A DNA stretch of 21,322 bases from Purshia tridentata. Lineage: Eukaryota; Streptophyta; Magnoliopsida; Rosales; Rosaceae. The first letter of the stretch is position 1, and each line of letters begins with the position of its first letter. Shown one piece after another: positions 17,452 through 21,322 of this stretch. The notes under the pieces are model-generated. The model did no database searches. It saw nothing but the letters and a program-made list of their open reading frames with translations, and was not told the origin of the DNA. The DNA is taken from NCBI GenBank assembly GCA_003254885.1, contig QANT01004513.1, forward strand, positions 7,912-29,233, written 5' to 3'. Position numbers and translations under genes: made by a program.

Positions 17452-18073
17452 TGTAATGACCCGTACTTTCTTAAGTAAATTTTAGGGCCCATAGTTGACT
17501 TTTGATTCGAGTGTGATTCCAGTTTTGACCTTGGGTCCGTTAGGAAGGTCTTGAGCTCATGAGTTCGTCAACACGCGCCATGTTCCGTTTAGAGCCACGG
17601 GCAGAAAGTTATGAACATGACAAGAGACCCAAAGTTGACTTTTTAAATTATTTGGTTTTTGGTTTAGACTTTGACATGGCTGCGTAGAGCTCGACTCCAC
17701 GAGTTCGTAGACACATAGCATGTGTCGTTTGGAGCTACGGTTTGAGAAATACGGACGTTTAAAGTGAGGGGCAAACTTGTAATTATGATCAAGTGGGTCT
17801 TAATTTCTAGAAAATTCTAGAAATTTCCCCCTCCCCCTTATTCCCCCCTTCCCGGCCACCCAAACCCACCGGCAACATTCCCAGTCGCCGGCTAGCGACC
17901 CCAGCCCCTCCTCCCATCGGTCCAGCCCTCTCTCTTCCTTCTCCCGAGTTCTCTTTCTCTTCCTTGCACGCGTGTAGCTGCTACAATCAAGCTTGGCCCA
18001 TTTCCGGTGACACAAGATGAGGAGACCGGTCAAGAACCACTCTTCAGCCAACAGTTGTTTTCCCATGAGCTTC
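17452..18073 (+). mobile_element. 5' fragment of a TGTAACGACCC-type LTR
   Basis: It starts TGTAATGACCCGTAC, one base different from the family start, and aligns with 8258-8960 and 18074-18560. It has the TTGAC motifs, the heat-shock-like array at 17805-17827 and a short CT-rich leader. It ends at 18073, where another copy starts with TGTAACG. Either the second LTR inserted into the first, or the two are a recombination or tandem product. The matching downstream half is not in the window. Confidence 0.75.
17805..17827. promoter_or_regulatory. heat-shock-element-like array (five alternating units)
   Basis: TTC at 17805, GAA at 17810, TTC at 17815, GAA at 17820 and TTC at 17825 form a perfect array, 353 bp from the LTR start. 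The inner sequence is TTCTAGAAAATTCTAGAA. The CTAG spacers differ from the CCAG/CTGG of the other two copies in a way that keeps the dyad. Confidence 0.6.
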
Positions 18074-18430
18074 TGTAACGACCCGTACCTTTTAAGTACA
18101 CTATTATAGGGCCCAATGTTGACTTTTGGTTCTGGTAAGATTTTAGCTTTGACTTTGGGTCCGTTAGGAAGGTCTTGAGCTCACGAGTTCATTGACACGC
18201 GGCATGGATGATTTAGAGTTACGGTTAGAAAGTTATGAACGTGATAAAAGAGCTCAAAGTTGACTTTTTAAATTACTTGGAGTTTAGAGTTGACTTTGAC
18301 ATGGGTACGTAGAGCTCGACGCCACGAATTCGTAGACACGTAGCATGCGTCGTTTGGAGCTACGGTTTGAGAAATACGGGGGTTCAAAGTGAGGGGCAAA
18401 CTTGTAATTTTGAGGAAATTGCATAAAATA

Positions 18431-18453
18431 TTCCAGAAAATTCTGGAATATTC
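18431..18453. promoter_or_regulatory. heat-shock-element-like array (five alternating units)
   Basis: TTC at 18431, GAA at 18436, TTC at 18441, GAA at 18446 and TTC at 18451 form a perfect array, 357 bp from the LTR start. The flanking ATATTCC is matched by GGAATAT, so the palindrome is kept although the outer bases differ from the copy at 8611. Confidence 0.6.
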
Positions 18454-18665
18454 TTCTCCCTCTATTTCTTCCCCTCTCCACGCGCAGGCCAGGAGAAGAG
18501 GAGGCCAGCCAGCCCAACACCCCCACACTCTCTTCCCCTGAGCGACGCCGCCCATTTCCGGCCACCTCCGATCTGCCCAGCCACCGGCGACCTCCACCCA
18601 GCCTCCTCCCGCGCTGCCCAGCCCCTCCCTCTCCCCTCTCTCCCGCACACTCCTCTTCTCTCTCT

Positions 18666-18805
18666 CGAGTGCTCTCCTTTGTTCCTCTTTGTGAGTGGAA
18701 TACGACCCATTTCTGAGCTCCAAATGAGAAAACATCGAGTGCTCTCCTCTGTTCCTCTTTGTGAGTGAAGTACGACCCATTTCTGAGCTCCAAATGAGAA
18801 AACTC
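18666..18805. repeat. 70-bp tandem duplication in the LTR leader
   Basis: CGAGTGCTCTCCTTTGTTCC at 18666 and CGAGTGCTCTCCTCTGTTCC at 18736 start two 70-bp units that differ at only a few positions. Both end in CTCCAAATGAGAAAAC. The near identity indicates a recent duplication. Frames on the minus strand repeat because of it. Confidence 0.9.
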
Positions 18806-19099
18806 AAAACTGGAGAAATGTTCCTTTATGTGTCTAGTTTTTACCCTCCAAAAATCAGATCGATTCGTTGAGTATTGAGACTTGTAGAGGCTTCGCACTG
18901 TTGCTGACTCAAGCAGGTCCGCTGATTTTCCTCCCCTGGTTCCAGCCTCCTTTGAGCTCCAATCTTCAAGGTTTTTGGTGGGTTTTTCTCCACTAGGTAT
19001 GGGCTTTCTTTTCCCTTTAATTTGGTTGTTTAATTTCGAGTATTTTGTAGGATTAAAACTTTGGGAATTTTGAGACCCATTTTGAGTTTGACTTGATTA

Positions 19100-19375
19100 A
19101 GTGAAATTGATGGTTATTTTGTGCAATTGAAGGATAAGACACGAATTAGAGTGATTAGGGACTAGATTGGTGAATTGAATTTGAGGAAAATTGAAAGTTT
19201 GATATTTGGGGTTTATGGCCATTTCGGATTTGGCCATGGTTGGGTGAANGGCTATGGTTGGGTGAAATTGATGGTTATTTTGTGTAATTTTGGGATTAAG
19301 GATGGATTTGTGGTGATTTGGGACTTGGATTGATGAATTATTGTGAGAAGTTAGAAACTTGGGAATTAAATATTT
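19100..19375. repeat. ~163-bp direct duplication around an N
   Basis: GTGAAATTGATGGTTATTTT occurs near 19100 and again near 19262, followed in both by related sequence (GATTGGTGAATT versus GATTGATGAATT). An N at 19249 lies between them, with ATGGTTGGGTGAA on both sides. The LTR copy at 8258 lacks a clear duplicate here. Confidence 0.7.
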
Positions 19376-19533
19376 GGAAACCATGTTAAATCTCTTGGAA
19401 TCCTTGATTTTGGGTGATAATTTGAGGTGGTTTTATGTAATTTCCAAACTTAGAAATCATCAATTGTGATTTAGAATGGTTAGTTGAAGAAAATCGGAGA
19501 AACGGTGATTCTGAGGTGAAGTTAGACATTTTT

Positions 19534-19658
19534 GGGTTGTCGAAACGACACCCGGACGATCCTCGGTCAAGTTGGTAGAATGGAGGCTAATTGAGGAAAT
19601 TACGGGATTAAAAATAAGTTAGTGGCATGGGTTTTTAGTCGAAAAGGAAATTAAGTTG
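19534..19658. other. conserved 125-bp block, second copy
   Basis: Matches 9528-9652 with about nine substitutions and no gaps that I can see. It retains the TTGTCGAAACGACA inverted repeat. Confidence 0.5.
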
Positions 19659-19777
19659 GTTTATAGCTTGAAATTAGGATTATGGAGCGAAAAGCCTAAA
19701 ATTNGGCCTAGAATGTGCATGTGTTTGTACGATCATAATTTGAATGGTATTCTAACGTATTGTCGTTATCGTGTTAG

Positions 19778-19842
19778 GCAACACTCCCGAGTCCAAAGAC
19801 GATCGCGACGATCCATTCGGAGACCAAGGCTAGGCTATCTCT
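19778..19842 (+). other. exon-like island, second copy
   Basis: The 65-bp island lies between GTGTTAG and GTGAGTGG. It matches 9759-9835 with one copy of the 21-bp unit rather than two, and ends in the same GACCAAGGCTAGGCTATCTC. Confidence 0.45.
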
Positions 19843-20293
19843 GTGAGTGGACTTCGTTTCCTAAACTATTTGTATGAATTTAATGATTTAATTTATAGTT
19901 ATATTTTGAGTTATCTGGGCCGTGATTTATTTAATTTAGAAATGTATTTGGTTCGTGAGTTTGGCTTCCGGATTTCTTAAATAAGTATTGATTTAAATTC
20001 TGGATATTGAGTAGCTATTTTGGATTTCATACTTCGGCGAGACAAAAGGAATTTAAAATGTTTTCATGTTTGGGGTTTGAGAAAATACTGGATTTCAATG
20101 GGTTTTGTACCAAGGGTTTGGTTACTGAAAAAGATTTTATAGTCGGTTTAATGATTTCCCAGTTTTGGAAAGGATTTTCAAACCACCCTTCGCAGTGCCC
20201 TTCAGGTTATCAGATTATATAGGTCTTTGGGACCCATCACGGCACACACATAGGCTTTGGGCCGTGTGTCGGGATGCTTTGCCCTTTGGGGGC

Positions 20294-20482
20294 GGCCCTG
20301 CGTGCACGTACGGCAGGATATTGGCCCTGCATGTGTATGACAGACCCTGGCTCTGCACATGTACGGCAGGATATTGGCCCTGCATGCGTACGGCAGGTTG
20401 TAGGCCCTGCGCATGTACGGCAGGATTATGGGCCCTGCATGCGTACGGCAGGTCGTGGGCCCTGCGCATGTACGGCAGGTTC
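20294..20482. repeat. 27-bp minisatellite (GGCCCTGC...TACGGCAGG)
   Basis: GGCCCTGC or a near match starts at 20294, 20323, 20349, 20376, 20403, 20431 and 20458. Each unit contains TACGGCAGG or a variant. Neighbouring units alternate between GCATGCGTACGG and GCGCATGTACGG, which gives a ~54-bp dimer. The GC content contrasts with the AT-rich flanks. Cysteine-rich frames on both strands come only from the repeat. Confidence 0.9.
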
Positions 20483-20739
20483 AGTGGGTAACTGTTGGGT
20501 GAGCGTGGTTATTGTTCTATTGATTTCGAAAGCAAGTTTCCAAAAATTATGAACTTTCAGTTCGGATTTCATGATGGTCAGTTTGATTAATTTTGATGAT
20601 TTTCAAATAATCTCAAAATGAATTTTAAAATACTATTTTGTATAGAGGCACCAGTGGATTTTATGAAAGTGATTTTAAAACTGGGGGATTTCAAGAAAGA
20701 TTTGCGAAATTCTAAGAAACTTGAAAGTAAATGCTTATT

Positions 20740-21185
20740 AATATTTATTTTGATTTATGTCCACTCACTGAGTTAACTCATTAGTTTTACCCTTTTTATT
20801 GTTTTAAATTTTCCCCCAGGTGGTAGCGGTGAAAGCGGTCGGGCCAAAGACGTCGAGGAAATTTAGCGAGCATAGTGGTTTTTGTTGTAGGCATTTAGTT
20901 ATTTTTGGTAAACCTTATTTTTGTTAGCGATATTTTGTAGCCAACCTTAATAACTCTTGAATATTAAATCAGTTGGATTGAATTGTTGGGTCAGAGACCC
21001 CTTTTGATTGTGGTAGAGGAGCTGTGAATGCTTAGAAGTGTATTTGCAGGTCTCGTGGAGAAAAGGGTTAGTCCAATTTCAGGGGAGGTTCTGCCGAATT
21101 TTCGGTAGAATTTTCCTTGATATTGGATTTCCGCAGGATCACTCCGAGTTTCAAGGTGGAACTTGGGGAGGGTCCTGTCAGAGAA
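20740..21185 (+). other. conserved 3' part of the TGTAACGACCC LTR
   Basis: It aligns with the reverse complement of about 1865-2310 over its whole length. Shared segments include CACTCACTGAG, TCGGGCCAA.GACGTCGAGG, GAGACCCCTTT, GTTCTGCCGAATTTTCGGTA and GGATTTCCGCAGGATCACTC. This is the sequence kept by the internally deleted copy, so it probably holds the transcript-end and U5-type functions. Confidence 0.7.
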
Positions 21186-21322
21186 ACCCTAAGTCTTGAA
21201 AATACAGAGACTTAGTCTTAGTAGACAAGTTTCTAGGATTTCTGGGAAGACATGACCGAAAGGTAAGGTCATGCCAAAACTTTGCTGAAATTCTGTTGAA
21301 CTTACTTTTACTAAAGTTGGAT

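Larger units (their letters stand above)
18074..21322 (+). mobile_element. long TGTAACGACCC-type LTR, most complete copy, runs off the window
   Basis: It starts TGTAACGACCCGTACC at 18074. It contains in order TTGAC motifs, the heat-shock-like array, CT/GC leader, intron-like stretch, exon-like island, a 27-bp minisatellite and a 3' part (20740-21185) matching the left LTR at 1860-2310. The 3' part includes CCACTCACTGAGTTAACTCA, GTCGGGCCAAAGACGTCGAG, TCTGCCGAATTTTCGGTAGA and GGATTTCCGCAGGATCACTC. The LTR end is not resolved: after CCTGTCAG at 21181 the sequence no longer matches the left copy. Two Ns (19249, 19704) and internal duplications are present. It has no gag or pol; the frames seen are chance. 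Confidence 0.75.

Noticed and set aside
18268..18898. Minus-strand frames of 179 and 204 codons
   Set aside because: They run antisense through the LTR leader and include the 70-bp duplication read in shifted frames; the other LTR copies do not preserve them.
20165..20552. Cysteine-rich frames on both strands
   Set aside because: Produced by the 27-bp minisatellite, whose length is also a multiple of three; no conserved start or signal sequence.

Overview
The window is plant nuclear repeat DNA, almost certainly from a eudicot with an AT-rich genome. The evidence is plant LTR-retrotransposon ends and primer-binding-like sites, a CACTA (En/Spm) transposase-type gene with plant-style introns, a Mutator-type MITE with a 9-bp target duplication, and long AT/TG/GA microsatellites. 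I found no intact host gene, no rRNA or tRNA gene, and no bacterial or viral operon. The reading frames of 60-240 codons are almost all chance frames in repeats. The only convincing protein-coding homology is a broken CACTA gene on the minus strand at 14.7-17.35 kb.

Layout, left to right. 1-1245: a tandem array of a 96-bp monomer. It is followed by a decayed GC-rich repeat and a possible LTR end with a tRNA-Asp-type primer site near 1683. 1827-1854: a G run containing an N, probably an assembly patch. 1860-2812: a minus-strand, internally deleted LTR of a TGTAACGACCC-type family. 2813-3803: non-coding LTR or leader DNA with a TATA box. 3804-4713: a well-formed minus-strand 5' LTR with its primer-site-like sequence. 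4714-5860: unassigned AT-rich DNA. 5861-8257: a second long LTR type (TGTAATATCC start) with CCAAT, GCN4-like and TATA elements. 8258-9952: the 5' half of a long TGTAACGACCC LTR. 9953-13020: a tandem array of about 150 bp units, split by a 1,513-bp solo LTR with 5-bp target duplications. 13021-17451: a decayed CACTA element carrying the MITE. 17452-18073 and 18074-21322: two more copies of the TGTAACGACCC LTR, head to tail; the last runs off the window.

The most interesting signal is in the TGTAACGACCC family. Three copies carry a perfect five-unit heat-shock-element array about 355 bp from the LTR start. Its outer and spacer bases change in a compensated, palindrome-preserving way. Upstream is a conserved cluster of TTGAC (W-box) motifs. 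Downstream is a GC-rich leader, an intron-like stretch with a strongly conserved 125-bp block, and a small conserved exon-like island. Beyond that island the copies carry unrelated tandem arrays. The fourth copy has lost everything from the middle of the heat-shock array to near the LTR 3' part. This suggests a stress-inducible LTR promoter making a spliced leader transcript, which is inference from sequence only.
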